A stretch of DNA of 64,000 bases, from NCBI RefSeq assembly GCF_001649575.2, contig NC_051445.1, positions 24,497,702 through 24,561,701 on the forward strand, in the 5' to 3' direction. The position numbers and the translations under genes were made by a program. Below the pieces are notes generated by a model, which was given only the letters and a program-made list of their open reading frames with translations, made no database searches and was not told the DNA's origin. The DNA comes from Kryptolebias marmoratus. Taxonomy: Eukaryota; Chordata; Actinopteri; Cyprinodontiformes; Rivulidae. This document shows positions 48,299 to 60,330 of this stretch, piece by piece (the first letter of the stretch is position 1; every line of letters begins with the position of its first letter).

Positions 48299-51210
48299 AA
48301 ACACTGTCTGAAACGCGGCTCCACCTGTCACCTGTCAGACGCAGCCCACCTTTAAGTGGCCAGTTATTTTCCATTGGTTTTAGATGTCTTTCATATCATG
48401 GCTCATTAAAGCGCAGCGCAGTAGGCAGCATATTTACATAGGCTACTGGGGAGGTTTTAATTTGCGTCGGTACAGAGCATGACCGGAACTGAAGAATGCA
48501 GCGCCAAAGTGACTTCTTCTTCACACGGCAATCCCTTCCCCCCCCCACCACCCTCTCCCCGTCCAACCCCTCCCTCATCTATATGAAAACATGGAGCTGG
48601 GCATAATTGCTTGAACCGGGGCACAAAGTCTGAGACAGAGCCGTCACCGAGGGGGGACTGAGGTTTCTCCCAAGCGGCGGAGCGGGAGGCCAATCAAAGG
48701 CAGCGGTGAGCAGTCTGCGGTTGTGATCATCCTGCTGAATATATACCACCAGGCTCTTCAGAAAGTCCCGACTCTCTCAACCATTGGGAAACTTTCGAAC
48801 ATTTCCCAACTTTGCCTGGCTACCGTCTTCACCGCTCAGTCCAGAATCCACCAATCCTGCCAACTGCAGCTCCACTTTCATCCCAGTAATGGTTATTTTT
48901 ATGTTTATTTAGTAAATGGGAGGATTTTTTTTTCCCCACTTTCAAACTGATACTTTAATTGGTACAGCTGAGCTTTTGGTGACGATCCAGAGTTAATTGG
49001 AATCAAATGTTCAAAATGTGTGTCAGAAGGATTTCATTTTTCTCCACATGAGATTTACTGTTAGACAAGCCTTCCATGTGTTTTATATTTATAGCTAAAA
49101 TGTCCATAATAGGCTCCACTGTAAGTGTTTTGTTTTTACTTTCACTGTAAGAGGCTGCTATTTGCTAAACTAGAGCTAGTCATGCTGCCAACTTCTGAAT
49201 TTCTATCTGAAACTGCATTTAGTGGAGAAATAATGTAGCTTCCTCTCGACAAGCTGTTCAAAATGAAAATAAAAGAAGACCCCAAAGAATAGATGTTTCC
49301 CAGCAGCACAGACTCCCATATAAGATGAAGACACCTCTATCAGCTGCCAGTTCAAGAATCTTTTAGATAAGACAAAGAGGCATGGAAGCTAATATTGTCA
49401 TAAAAGGCTCTGTGTCACTCCCAAAACGCACGCGACGCTGGGAGATTCAGCAGTTGCAGAGTCTGCTCCTCAAACATTTGCTCTCCTCCCACATCTCTCA
49501 GAGGACTCGGCGCTACAAACTGGCTCCTGCAGATGCACTCCAAATAGCAGGCTGTTCATCATGCATTGTCATAGAACGGGCTCATTCCCCTGCTGCCGCT
49601 CCCCCCCTCCCCCCCTTATCCATGTAACACCCCCTCCATCTAGTCCACCGATGCTCCTGCTGGCCCTACATCCCATCACGGCGCTCTGATATCAATCAAC
49701 AGCAACAAGGCTGGCTCCGGCATCCTCCTCGTCCCAAACGGCACCCGCCTCGCCCTTGCCCAGGCGCCACACCCAAGCAGAGACGGGTGCCGTGCCATGC
49801 CATGTGGGACACTCGGATAGGTGGGAGAACCGGACAGACAGACAGTCGAACAGACAGGCGTGCAGCCGTGTGATTTCAGTGTAATTTTGGAAAGCATATT
49901 GTCTAATTTTGCCATCTGTCTGGGAGGGAGCGATGGCAGCGTGGAGCTCATTTGCCGTCTGCTTGCTTTATTGCGGCTATACAGAACAAGTTTTTTGGAG
50001 CGGGATGCAGGCCTGGGTGTGCAGCCCACTGCAGCCGAGAGGCGTGTCCGCGCAGGCACCGGGTTCCCAGCACTCCATCATTTGTCTCATGGAGAGGCAT
50101 GTCCAAAATCCTCATGTATGAAAGCTTCGATCGCTGCCGGCGTGAAATGTAACCGAAAAGAAGATAGAAATGCAAACCGAGCATGAGGATTTACTAAGAT
50201 TTATAAGGACAAGTTTCTGAGCACAAGTTGGAAAAATCGTTGTCCGTTTTGAGCCTTCTCTTCTACCACCAGGCCATTATGAATTGGGTCCAGTTTGCTG
50301 CGACTGGTCCTAGAGACACACGAGCGTGCACACACGTACATTGCTGTCACACATTGTGGATCACGTCTGGTTCAGCTGCTCCTTGGCTCTGACATTAATA
50401 CAGAGCAGATTGGTGGAGATCTGCAGCCCTTGTTGTTTGATCTTTCCTCCTCTTGCCACATTTCCTGGCACTGCCCCCCTGCCACACCGCGTGGCGCAGG
50501 CAGGACTGGCATGGCCTCAACGTGCCTGCCAGGTTTGTTCTCTGTCTTCTTCCCCTTCCAACTTATTCCCTTATGCCCGCTCCATGGATTCAGCTCTGCA
50601 AATTACAAGAGCTCCCCTACCCCCAGCGACAGCCTGGATTCAAGAGACCTCCAATCTACCAGTTTGTCTTCTTCAGAGAGGAGTGATGCTACCTCGGCCT
50701 ACGATGTGTCACTCGCCTTGCTTTTTTCCATGATAATTGTCCTCTACAGTAAATTAGGTTATCTTCCTCAATTTCCTTTCCAAGCTGAGCTGAAAGAGTC
50801 TCCTCGTTTTGGCACAAATTACACAAACTATCAAAAAATTAGAAGTATTAGGCTGTAAGGCCATGACTAAACATAGGATACAAGCCAAGCTTCACCTGCC
50901 GTAGCCTCAACTTGAACAAACACCATATTCACTTATCAACAGCCCATCCCCTTCCGTTCTCTGTTTGTTTAGAGCTGTCATTTAGCTCGTAATGCCCCCA
51001 GTGTCAAGGGAGACATTGACACTGAGTGTCAATAGAGAAAATTTAAAAAGGCACATTATAGAATTTATAAATTAAAAGCAAATACTTTTTTTGAGGTAAA
51101 GGTATAGCATTGGTTCCTCGTGAAGTATTTGTTCAAAGGGATGATGTTTGTGAGCGCCACACAATAGTGTCCTTTTCTCTGCCGTTTCCCCGGGAGGCTT
51201 TGATCAGGAA

Positions 51211-51230
51211 GTGTGTGTGTGTGTGTGTGT
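51211..51230. repeat. (GT)n microsatellite
   Basis: Ten GT units followed by a G-rich stretch (AAGGGGGAGTGGGGGGGAGG). Confidence 0.9.
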
Positions 51231-51546
51231 AAGGGGGAGTGGGGGGGAGGGATGCGGGGGGAGCAAAAGCTAATTTTTGTAATAACGCAGCCTCACGATG
51301 TCAACACCCAATTTGCGCGGTCTATCTGCCATTCTACCACAGCCTGCCTTCCCATTTATGAATCGGCATCAGATCTCAGCCTTATCTTCCCTCTTTTCTG
51401 CATTAACCACTTCATTTGTGACTAATGGCACGCGCGCGATCGTTATCGTTCTAATTTATTCTGAGTTTAAGATGAAGGGGTGGATAAGGTGCAAGAGACA
51501 ATAAGTTGAAAAAGCCAGCGTGATGCCTCAGTTAATGAGGCACATC

Positions 51547-51596
51547 TTTTTTCTTTTCTTTTCTTTTCTCTTCTTTTTTTTTCTTTTTTTTTTTAT
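51547..51596. repeat. T/TTCTTTT-rich pyrimidine tract
   Basis: TTTTTTCTTTTCTTTTCTTT, then more C-interrupted T runs; simple polypyrimidine repeat. Confidence 0.9.
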
Positions 51597-52374
51597 TCTG
51601 TGCCGCTGGGGTCAAAAGCAGAAAGCGCTCTGATTGAGAGTAAAGTTGTCTTTCACAAAACGAGGAAGCAGAGAGGGAAAGAGTGTGAACCAGGGTTTTT
51701 AAAGCTGGAAATCAGCTTTTGAAGGAAATATAAGATCATCTTAGCCTTGAAATGGAAACAGAGCAACCTGAAGATGAGGCGTCTCCTTCTCAGAACTCGG
51801 AGGCCTCTGAGAGAGACACTGAAACCTTATGGATATACAATTGGCTGCAGTAAATCGGAACCATGAACTCTAACTATTCACTTCAAATTAACAGCATAAA
51901 TTAGGGTTGCTTATGATATTTATGAGTAAATATAGACAAGTATAAATCAACATTAAGAGTAAAGGTATCTGACTGTTTGCCATTTTAAGATATCACCAAA
52001 AATACTGTGTTTAATTCATAATCGTATCCTTCAATATGAGGCCCCTTGGTTTCTATGATGTGGAAAAATACAAATACAATTTACTGTAAAATGCAGAATG
52101 TTGCAGAATTTGTTAATATGTGGATTTTATCTAATTTTATCTAATAACCTGGGTATTTCTTAAAGGGCAGTACGTCTTGCTAGTCCAAAAGTCAACTGAC
52201 TGATAGATTTGTAGCCTCAGCATCATCAATACACCTCTGTGCCCAGCACACATACATTCACGTTCAAATGAGATAACAGTGCCAAACTCAAAGAAAAATT
52301 GCTGTCATGCTGAGCTACAGAGGTTTAATATTATGCATGTTGGTTTTAAGAAAGAGTAGTTTTATAAGCCTGTA

Positions 52375-52660
52375 AACCGACAGAAAAGGGACCCTCGTTC
52401 AGCTAGCCATTAGTTTAGCCTGGAAGAAGACTTCTGCCCTTCTCTCTATACTCCATGCTCTATGACTAATAAAAACCCCATCAAGGATATTTATTTAAGA
52501 TTTAATCATCTACAATGAATGAGCTCAGTGTTGATGATAAAAAGATCAGCATAAAGGGATTTATATTACAACTTTTATAGCCCTTGTTTGGCTAGCACTT
52601 AGCTTAGCCTGGACCAAGATTTTTGTCCCTTTCTTCATACTCTGTGCTGTTTCACTGACT
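52375..52660. repeat. direct duplication of about 65 bp units, 185 bp apart
   Basis: AGCTAGCCATTAGTTTAGCC followed by TGGAAGAAGACTTCTGCCC (from about 52400) is repeated, diverged, as GGCTAGCACTTAGCTTAGCC followed by TGGACCAAGATTTTTGTCCC (from about 52591). Both continue into CTTCT-TACTC-TGCTCT/TGCTGT. This may be one interspersed repeat with two internal units. Confidence 0.55.
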
Positions 52661-53109
52661 TCACAACTAACTATTCTAACAACTGAAAACTATCTGACAG
52701 GACATCACTTCAGAAATGACCAGACTGTCCCAGATTTTGACTGGTTTAATATAATAAATTGACTCTTTGCGTCCTGCATTTTTGCAGGTGCTTTTACAAA
52801 TGTTTGACTATCTTAGAATAATTTTTTTTTCTTCTGATGCAGCTACAGCATCATATTTACGATTCTGCATTTTAACCAAAGGCGAAGAGCAAGCAAAGAC
52901 AGAACATAACGAGCGAGGAGCACCATTCAGTGCTTTGGCATCTCGTCCCTCCCCATCCACAAAAGAATGAAAAGCTGCTCTCAGGAGTGAACATAGTGTC
53001 TCCTAATGTGAACACAGGATCAGTCTGTCTCTCAGGCCTCCTGGGCAACATATGGAGCCCTCCAAGTTAGTGTTCAACTTCCTAACGGCTATTGTGGAAA
53101 GTAGCGCTC

Positions 53110-53750
53110 TAAACGGGGCCCTCTGAGAGCTAATTAGAAACCCTTGTGCATAAACCTTGCTTGGAAGTTGCTGTGGGCTGCACCAGCCCCAAAACAAGGC
53201 AGGATCTGTGCTGCCTGCAAGATAATAAACAGAATTTGCATATAATTGTCAACGTTTGGCATCTTTCAGCGATGGCCAAGCCGCTCTCGTGGCAGCCTTT
53301 TGAGACGCATCGATCAAAAAAAAAAAAAAAACTTTGGGCAACATGTCTGATTATTTACAGGCGTCTGTAATATGAGAGAGACGTTTGGATTCATTCGGGC
53401 AGTTTTTCTGTTCTGGATCCTGAAATCCTCTCTAATTATCCCTCTCACCCTCCAGTGCTCTAAACTTTGTGATTTGTTGCAGATAAAAAGGCCCACATAA
53501 AGAATCCCTACAAAACATATTTAGCTGCGGAGTAATTAAGCTGTATTAGACTTCATTCACACCTGCCAGGGTGTAATACTGCACGGTTACACGGTGACGC
53601 TTTCAATTAATGAAAATGTCTAAAGCGGCATACATCTGGGATCACTATGCAGGGTCTAGCTCGACTGTATTTGTCATGCGCTGTAAGCCAACACAATTAC
53701 ACAGACCCAACAGTAATTGCAAAGGTGGAAATAGAATTATCTTAACAGAG
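53110..53750. promoter_or_regulatory. candidate conserved non-coding block
   Basis: Long low-repeat stretch with CTCTGAGAGCTAATTAGAAA, GCGGAGTAATTAAGCTGTAT, GACGCTTTCAATTAATGAAA, CCAACACAATTACACAGACC, and CCAACAGTAATTGCAAAGG. Only an A run at 53317-53331 interrupts it. The second half (53500-53750) is especially enhancer-like. Not tested by alignment. Confidence 0.4.
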
Positions 53751-54575
53751 AGCGCTGGTGGGTCCAGTGGGTCATGAGCAAGAAAAAAGACCGAAAGAAA
53801 GAAAGAAAAAGCACAACCTTTTACTAACCTGTAAATCATGTTTCTCTTTTAAGAGATGGGAAAATAAATAAGGTCTGAAAGTGCAATGATTTCAGTGATT
53901 TAGGGGAGCTTTTTGAGAAGCGTATTACTAGAGGTGACAGCTGGTGGGAGATAGGCAGGTTGTGTTAAGAGGAAAGGATAAGAGGCTATGACATTATGTC
54001 TGCGGGGTTACGGTGTCAGAGTCAAAGCGTGAGCCACTATTACTGGATCAATACTTCTCAGTTTTGCACTTATCTCTGGGCCGATGGTTAGCAGCAGCTT
54101 CTCTGGGTATACGCAGGAGCTAAATGCCACTGCTGAGAGACCTGCTTCATCTTTGTGCAGCTGGAGAGGAGCATCTGAACAGGAAATATTAAACACACGA
54201 GCTCCTCTTTTTTTTGTCCAGGAAATGTTAAACACTCCACAAAAAAAAAAAAAAAAAGGGTCTATCATTTCCCTTTTTACACCTCTTTTTATTAAAGAAC
54301 CTTTGTAATTTTGGGGTAGATGTTGTGTCATCGCCATAACGTGGGTTTTTGTCGATGATGTGTCCATCTTTTATGCCTTGGAAAAAAAATAAAGAAAGAG
54401 GACGCCTGCTCCCGCTCAGGAAAAAGAAACCTCGTCACCGGGAGGAACAAGAAAAAAGTGCATACTTTCAAGTCTTTCATTAAAACTTCTGAAGCCTCTG
54501 AGTTAATCCTTGCTGTACGTAGAACAAAAACTCAGCATTCAACAATTAAAGAAAAAAAAAGAAGCCAAGAAAGAG

Positions 54576-54602
54576 AGAAGGGGAGAGAGAGAGAGAGAGA
54601 CG
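54576..54602. repeat. (GA)n-rich tract
   Basis: AAGGGGAGAGAGAGAGAGAG followed by AGACGCAGAAAGAAAG; purine-rich simple repeat. Confidence 0.9.
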
Positions 54603-54779
54603 CAGAAAGAAAGATGAGGAAGGGTGTGGGGGTTGGCGAGGGGGGTGCGACTACTGGCCTGATCGCTACATATTCATATTCCTATGCAGGCGTTATCACT
54701 TAAAAGGCTTTCTAATTACAACAACAAGACAAAAACTCCTTGGATTCCTTCCAGACCCGCTAAATGATAAAATAAGCTC

Positions 54780-55030
54780 GCACTCTCTCTCCTTCTTAAT
54801 CTCTGCAAAGCACCTTGGAGCCTCATCTCCCAAATACAGGCGAATGAATGTGAAAATGCCATTTAGAGATGCAGGTGTGACATTTGATAAGAAACTTCTG
54901 GATTAAATATGTTCTGCTAATGAGGAACCCAGCTACCCCATCAGGGCAAACTATTGGTGGGGATTGTGCGCGCGCTGATAACGTTCCGCACGCAAACATC
55001 CAAATTCATTATTAATAAACAGCCGCAGTC
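54780..55030. promoter_or_regulatory. candidate conserved non-coding element
   Basis: Unique sequence with GAATGAATGTGAAAATGCC, GATTAAATATGTTCTGCTAA, TGAGGAACCCAGCTACCCC and CAAATTCATTATTAATAAAC. Texture only. Confidence 0.3.
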
Positions 55031-55096
55031 TCTCTATCACACGGAAAGTCTGGATCCTTCAGCGGAGAGACGGGGATGTTGCGTCTCATTAGGAGA

Positions 55097-55229
55097 GGCT
55101 AAAGGAAAAAGAACATCAGCTGGTGGCTAAAGGAAGCAGAATGGCAGCTGGAGGCTAAAGGAAAAAGAACATCAGCTGGTGGCTAAAGGAAGCAGAATGG
55201 CAGCTGGAGGCTAAAGGAAAAAGAACTGG
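55097..55229. repeat. 28-bp minisatellite with alternating A and B monomers (A-B-A-B-A')
   Basis: Monomer A (55097-55124) is GGCTAAAGGAAAAAGAACAT + CAGCTGGT; monomer B (55125-55152) is GGCTAAAGGAAGCAGAATGG + CAGCTGGA. A repeats exactly at 55153-55180, B exactly at 55181-55208, and a truncated A follows at 55209-55229. A and B are about 75% alike while the 56-bp pairs are identical, so the last duplication was of the AB pair. A distant relative, GGTTAAAGGAAACAGAACTG, is at 55638-55657. Confidence 0.95.
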
Positions 55230-57165
55230 GAGGGACGGGCGGGGTATACGAGGCAGGGTGGGGGTATTAGCTGTTTTCATTTTTTTCTTTTTTTTTTTTG
55301 CTGTTTGGAGTCTTTTTTTATAAGGGGGGAGGAGGTGGGAGGAGGGGGGGTAGACACAATTTCAAAGGGTATGTTAATGTTGCATTGAATGTTGAAACAA
55401 AAGAGTTGAAAGTTTCAGGGGATCTGGCAGAGGGTGTAATACTCCGGCTAAAGCTAATACGCAAAAGAGCGGATCGCGGGCTAAGCCATTGGTGCAGCAG
55501 ACTGGGAAGTCCCTGGCCCCGGCTTGACATTTAGAACGATTTGGAGAAGATTAAAGCCGTATTACTGCTGTAGTCTGTAATGTGGCTCTGTAATGAGGTG
55601 TGAGTGTGTCCTGTGGAAGTTAGCCGCTGTTTCAGACGGTTAAAGGAAACAGAACTGAGGCCCGCCTGTGGATGCTACGCGGCGAGGACGGACTCCAGAG
55701 GCCTGCCAGTGAAAGCTGAAGACTTGTCAGTCTAAACCAGCTTAGTTCAGCCAGCCAGTAAAGTGTCTCCGACTGACAGGCAGCACTTTGTTATCCGGAC
55801 CAGTAACCGGAGGTTCATGTCAGCGGCCTGGAAATTTTTTTTATTCAAATAGAAATTAGACTCAGGCAGAGTCATTTTTTCGAGGATGCACACAAACTCA
55901 TAGGGGGGGGGAAAGAGGCTTTATTCATTCTGCCAGCCCTCTGTTTTGACAATTATTATTTTTGGCCCAGTGTTTTGTTTTTTTTCTTTTCTTTTTTTCT
56001 TTAGTGCATAGTAAAATGGATGGCGGTGCTAAATCTGAAGCCAGCCACGGAGAGTCAAAAACAAAAAAAGAAAAAAGGAATGAATATTCTAAACGGTGTT
56101 TAAAAAATGCACGTTATCTGCAAAAATAAAAACACAGGTAATTCCGCGTTAGCGTGTGCAAATGAAGGTTGCAGGTGTCGTCCGTCCATTTAAGCGCTCT
56201 TTATGATGTTAATTAGTTGTTAGCGTAATTTCCCAGCCTCCGCCGTCAACCGTGAGAAGTTCAGAGACCTGCTGTTAACTGAGAGTCAGTGCCATGGCAC
56301 CGTTTCAAGTGCTCCCAAACAGGACGGCCAGTGATAACGAACAGGTGATGGGGCCTGATGCCTATGGCAGCAGGATATTGCAAAGACAATTGAATTCGTT
56401 GGGAGAAATGAATCTTCTGGACAGCATACCTCATGTTAAAACAACACACATTGCATGCAATTTGCTTATGCAGGAGGGTGATAAAGTGTGCTTATTTAAA
56501 AGATAAACAAAGGGGGAATCTAGTGCAGTAAATTGTGCATGTGTGTTTATTCCTGATGAGTAACGCCAGAGGTTTATAGTCCCAGACACAAGCGAGCGTA
56601 CTTTATGGCAGCTCTGTTACGGTGATAGCAAAATTTATGATATTGGAATTTATGTCGTACTGTATTCACACTGTCTGGCTGCTTGTGCTGCTGTGTGTTT
56701 AAATGTACTTAAGTAGATTTGGTGTTTGTCTTGTCTTTGAATGATGTCACTTTAACGCAAGAGGTCAGATTCATTATCCCCTCGGAGTCTCTCCCAGGAA
56801 TCTGGCCTCCCAAGGTTAAATTCAAACATTCCAAGTTTTTCTCGAGGAATGAAAGCTGTTCAAATAGAGCACAGATTCATCTCCTCAGCTGCTGCTCGGG
56901 CTAATCTTAACCCCTCGCAATAACATTTCCACTCCGCTTCCTCCGACTCCAGACATATTTGCTCTCCCTTGCTGCTTGTGTCCTGTTAAGATTTAAACAG
57001 CAAACATAAAATGCGCGAGATAACCTGCAAAAAAGCTTTGGAGAGACTTGACTCCGAACATTATTTTAAAGAGCAGATCTGAGAGCAGTGGCGCAGCAGT
57101 CAGGAGCGATTATCTGCTGTGATCCCTCTCCGATGCACCAAAGTCATTCATCTGCCGATCCTCCA

Positions 57166-57166
57166 N

Positions 57167-57200
<34 letters not shown>

Positions 57201-57231
57201 TTCCCTCACACACACACACACACACACACAC
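57166..57231. repeat. C tract of about 34 bases plus (CA)n, with one N
   Basis: One N at 57166, then C from 57167 to 57200, TTCCCT, and about 12 CA units to 57231. The C-run length is probably unreliable. Explains the poly-Pro and poly-Gly frames here. Confidence 0.9.
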
Positions 57232-57779
57232 GAAGGCCTTATGCAAAGGCAGACCCCTAATCACATCGACACTGCGTGTCAGTGCCGTGGATGAGCGAGG
57301 CCTAGAGATGAGAACAGCTCTGTAAACACGGGCAGGCAGCGGGGAGCTTCCCTCTCCCCCCACGCTGCATGGAATAAGCAAAAGGGAAGATTTAGGGATT
57401 TTGCGGGGCCCAACTTTGTAGTATCAGCTCAGGGTCTTTTCGACATTTTCTGGGTGCTGCCTATGGGATATTGTTCTTAGCTTATGAAGTGCCGCCTGCC
57501 TGTTATAAGCTGTCTTTTTGTCAATAGAATTACATTTTTGGAGCCGAATCTTGCGTCTTTTTGCTTCTGCTCCCTTGGGTTTAGCTCTTCAGATCTGCTG
57601 GGGTCCACATATTGTCTACATATTCTGTTATTGACCTTTGCTGCTGGCCTCTAATATTCAGATAAACCAGCAGAATCTTTATGAGGAGCTCTTATTATAC
57701 TGCTGACGCCATTTTTCTTTGACCTCTAGATTCATAGAAGTCAACTTTTTCTTTTTTTTTTTCACACCTCTGTTGGAAC

Positions 57780-57889
57780 TATCATGACAGAGTAGTAAAT
57801 CTAGCGAGCATCAACTGTGCGGATTCTATAAAGGGGCTAATACAATTGGCTGTATCGAATGGGATGTATATTAAAAACAGTCAGCTGTG

Positions 57890-57920
<31 letters not shown>

Positions 57921-58210
57921 AGGATTCTATTATGGAGCATGCTCCCGCCCCTTGTTTTGATACAGCAGTAATTTAAAGAGCGATCTTAATTGACTTATTT
58001 TTTCCGCATGTCTGTCGGAGCTTGTGCACGCACTCCAATAAGAGTCTTGTTTCTTTATTGGGCCACACACAATGTACTGAGTTCAATTTTACCATTCATA
58101 ATGAATGCAGCCTCGCCATTCAAATGCAGCCATAAGCACACAGCAGATAAGAATTTAATTAAATGTAGATTAAAACCAAACAGGAAAACACACTGCCTGA
58201 TAATTTTTTA
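57780..58210. promoter_or_regulatory. candidate conserved non-coding block split by a CT repeat
   Basis: Unique sequence with GGGCTAATACAATTGGCTGT, GGGATGTATATTAAAAACAG, then a (CT)n run at 57890-57917, then GCGATCTTAATTGACTTATT, CCATTCATAATGAATGCAG and GAATTTAATTAAATGTAG. Enhancer-like by texture. Confidence 0.4.
57890..57917. repeat. (CT)n microsatellite
   Basis: About 14 CT units, uninterrupted. Confidence 0.95.
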
Positions 58211-58229
58211 TCACGTCCCCTGGTCATAT

Positions 58230-58285
58230 TCCCCCCCACCACCACCACCACCAGCAGCACCACCACCACCACCTCCACCACCCCA
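58230..58285. repeat. (CCA)n / (CAC)n tract
   Basis: CCCCCCCACCACCACCACCA, CCAGCAGCACCACCACCACC and CACCTCCACCACCCCACCCC; a low-complexity tract that produces a poly-Pro frame. Confidence 0.9.
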
Positions 58286-58422
58286 CCCCGCCTCGTACTT
58301 TCGACTTGTTCTTCCTTGGGCTACATCCTTTTCAGCTTGCCAAAAGTGGCGAAACACCTCACACGTCTCACCGTGGCACCGTGAGATTGTGCAAAATGTA
58401 AAAATGGAGGGGAATGGGGTGG

Positions 58423-58448
58423 ATGTGTGTGTGTGTGTGTGTGTGTGC
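58423..58448. repeat. (GT)n microsatellite
   Basis: About 12 GT units. Confidence 0.95.
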
Positions 58449-58719
58449 CAGGATGGAGGCTGGCGGAGGATTGAGATTCGGGGTGGGGTGGGGGTGCAAG
58501 GCAGGAATTAGTTGCTTCATCCCAAAATTTGCATCATATTCCAAAGGACGATCCCAGCACTGTAGGCAAGGGGAGACATATCTCGCTCTCTGCAGGAACA
58601 ATTAAATGTTTGCTACAATGGGGGAATAAATGTCACCTTCAGTATCAAATTGTCCATACTTGCTAAACATGTTGTTGCACTGAGTGCCTCGAAAGCATGC
58701 CTGAGCAGGGAGAAGCCAA

Positions 58720-58743
58720 TTTTTTTTTTTTTTTTTTTTTTTT
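58720..58743. repeat. poly-T run
   Basis: About 24 T; could be the reversed A-tail of a retrocopy, but the upstream sequence is not recognisable. Confidence 0.9.
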
Positions 58744-59569
58744 AAGTGGACCACAGCCTCAGCCTAACACACTGTAACAGACATTCAGGAGCTGCTCACC
58801 TCAGGCACTAATAGTGTGTCGAAGTCCACCGAGGATTCAGCGAACAACTGCAGCCTTGTCAGGGATTTCCTACCACTGAAACCTTACACCCGGGTGCTCA
58901 CTTACATGTTGAACCGAACATTGTTTTAAGAGCATTTCTCCATGTTGGACATTTTTTTTTATAAACTGACAGACCTGCAGCTAATTATTAAAAAAAATAT
59001 ATATTTTTTTTTTTAATGAAAAGGTGTGTTAATTTCTCACCATCTGGCATTTTCACACTGTGCAGGTAAATTTTCTTAGATTCAGCTTTTTTTTTTTTAA
59101 CACTTTTAAGACGAGTTAAACAGAAAACAAATTTTAAGGTTATTTCTGCACTCATTGGAAGAGCTTTTTTTTCCCCCTCCACGATAATTTCAGTTAAATG
59201 TTGTACTCTTACAGCTGCTGCCTAAGCAGAAAGGTTAGAGGCGTTCGTGCCATCTTTGCCACCTCCAGTGTCGCCGACACCGCCACGCTGCTCCCTGCCT
59301 GCCTGTGCCCACCTCGCCGCGGCTGCATCTCGGTTCCACTCTATTACCCTCGCGCAGGCGATTGGCCTTTTCTGTGGGGAAAAGAGCAATTTCCTGTCGC
59401 AGTCTGTTTGATCAAGTGCTAAACCCTTGTGATCAATAGAGAGACAGATGTCGGCTCCAGATGGCCGCGCGGTGATACCTGGGGCAGCGCGGGGGCTTGC
59501 CAGGACGACAGCATGGCAATGAGCAAGGGCAGCGGCTGTGCTCCCGAAGCCCCCGCCACCGAGACACAA

Positions 59570-59690
59570 TGTGACAAACGCAATTAGGCCTTTTAGCCGC
59601 AGATTATTTATTTCTCTCCCAAACCGACTGAAAAATTAATTAGCACATACTTTAAGCAATATGTAGAATTACAGGGGTGCAGAGACAGAG
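59570..59690. promoter_or_regulatory. candidate conserved non-coding element
   Basis: CGCAATTAGGCCTTTTAGCC, GCAGATTATTTATTTCTCTC, GAAAAATTAATTAGCACATA and CTTTAAGCAATATGTAG. Short, unique and AT-rich, directly after a CpG-rich stretch (59230-59560). Confidence 0.3.
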
Positions 59691-59706
59691 GGCACGGTGA
59701 CTGGAA

Positions 59707-59727
59707 TGTGTGTGTGTGTGTGTGTGT
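59707..59727. repeat. (GT)n microsatellite
   Basis: About 10 GT units. Confidence 0.95.
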
Positions 59728-60089
59728 TCGTTCACCGTAATGATGTGAATATCAAATTAGCATGCTTCTAAACACATAGCTACAAGAAAGTACAGGTTTT
59801 AAGGCACAAAATATCAAATATTCAAAACAACAAACACATAAATTCATCAGTTTCATTCCTTGTGACCAGATCAATAAATTATGAATTCCAAAATGGATGA
59901 CAGGTGCATCTTTCTGGCTCTCCGTCTTTCTGAAGAGGAAAAAAATAACTGCCAGCACCAGAAGGCCAAAATAGACCTTTCCAAAGAAGAGAGACAGAGG
60001 AGGAGAGAGCCTTCCATTTTTTAAAAGGCAAGCATTTGCATTAGGGCTGGCATCCACCATACACCCCCAAACACACACACACACACAGT

Positions 60090-60330
60090 CCTACACCCAC
60101 ACGCTCGCAGACTGGCCAGCCAGCCCATGTGGCGTAGGGCCGGAGCCATGTTGGAGGAACCACTGAGGCGCGTGGCGGTGGCGCGCTGATCTCTCAGGGA
60201 TAAAAAAGAACAAAAAAAAAAAAACGAGCTCGTCGCCATTGGCTCTGCGCCGTTCACCTGCTCCCGCCGAGGCATGATGGGAAGGGGGGGACACGGGCCA
60301 CGGGGCCACAGCTGGAGAGGAAGGAGGAGT
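60090..60330. promoter_or_regulatory. CpG-rich, promoter-like segment
   Basis: Dense CpG compared with the surrounding intron (GAGGCGCGTGGCGGTGGCGC, CGAGCTCGTCGCCATTGG). Contains GCCATTGGCT (a CCAAT box in reverse), GAGCCATGTTGG and GGCATGATGGGAAGG, the last loosely like a ZNF143-type promoter motif. It could be a CpG island promoter for a non-coding transcript or an alternative zfpm2 start. No first exon could be defined. Confidence 0.25.

Noticed and set aside
47902..48441. 179-residue open frame on the plus strand
   Set aside because: Spans GT and CA repeats; Thr-His-rich translation with no homology I can recognise.
50295..50858. 187-residue open frame on the plus strand
   Set aside because: No recognisable domain, other frames of similar length overlap, and composition is that of bulk intron.
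51000..51032. AGTGTCAA...TTGACACT inverted repeat
   Set aside because: Only 8-bp arms and no other structure around; not distinguishable from chance.
57990..58511. 173-residue open frame on the plus strand
   Set aside because: Runs through CCA and GT microsatellites (poly-Pro and Cys-Val runs); no domain or splice context.
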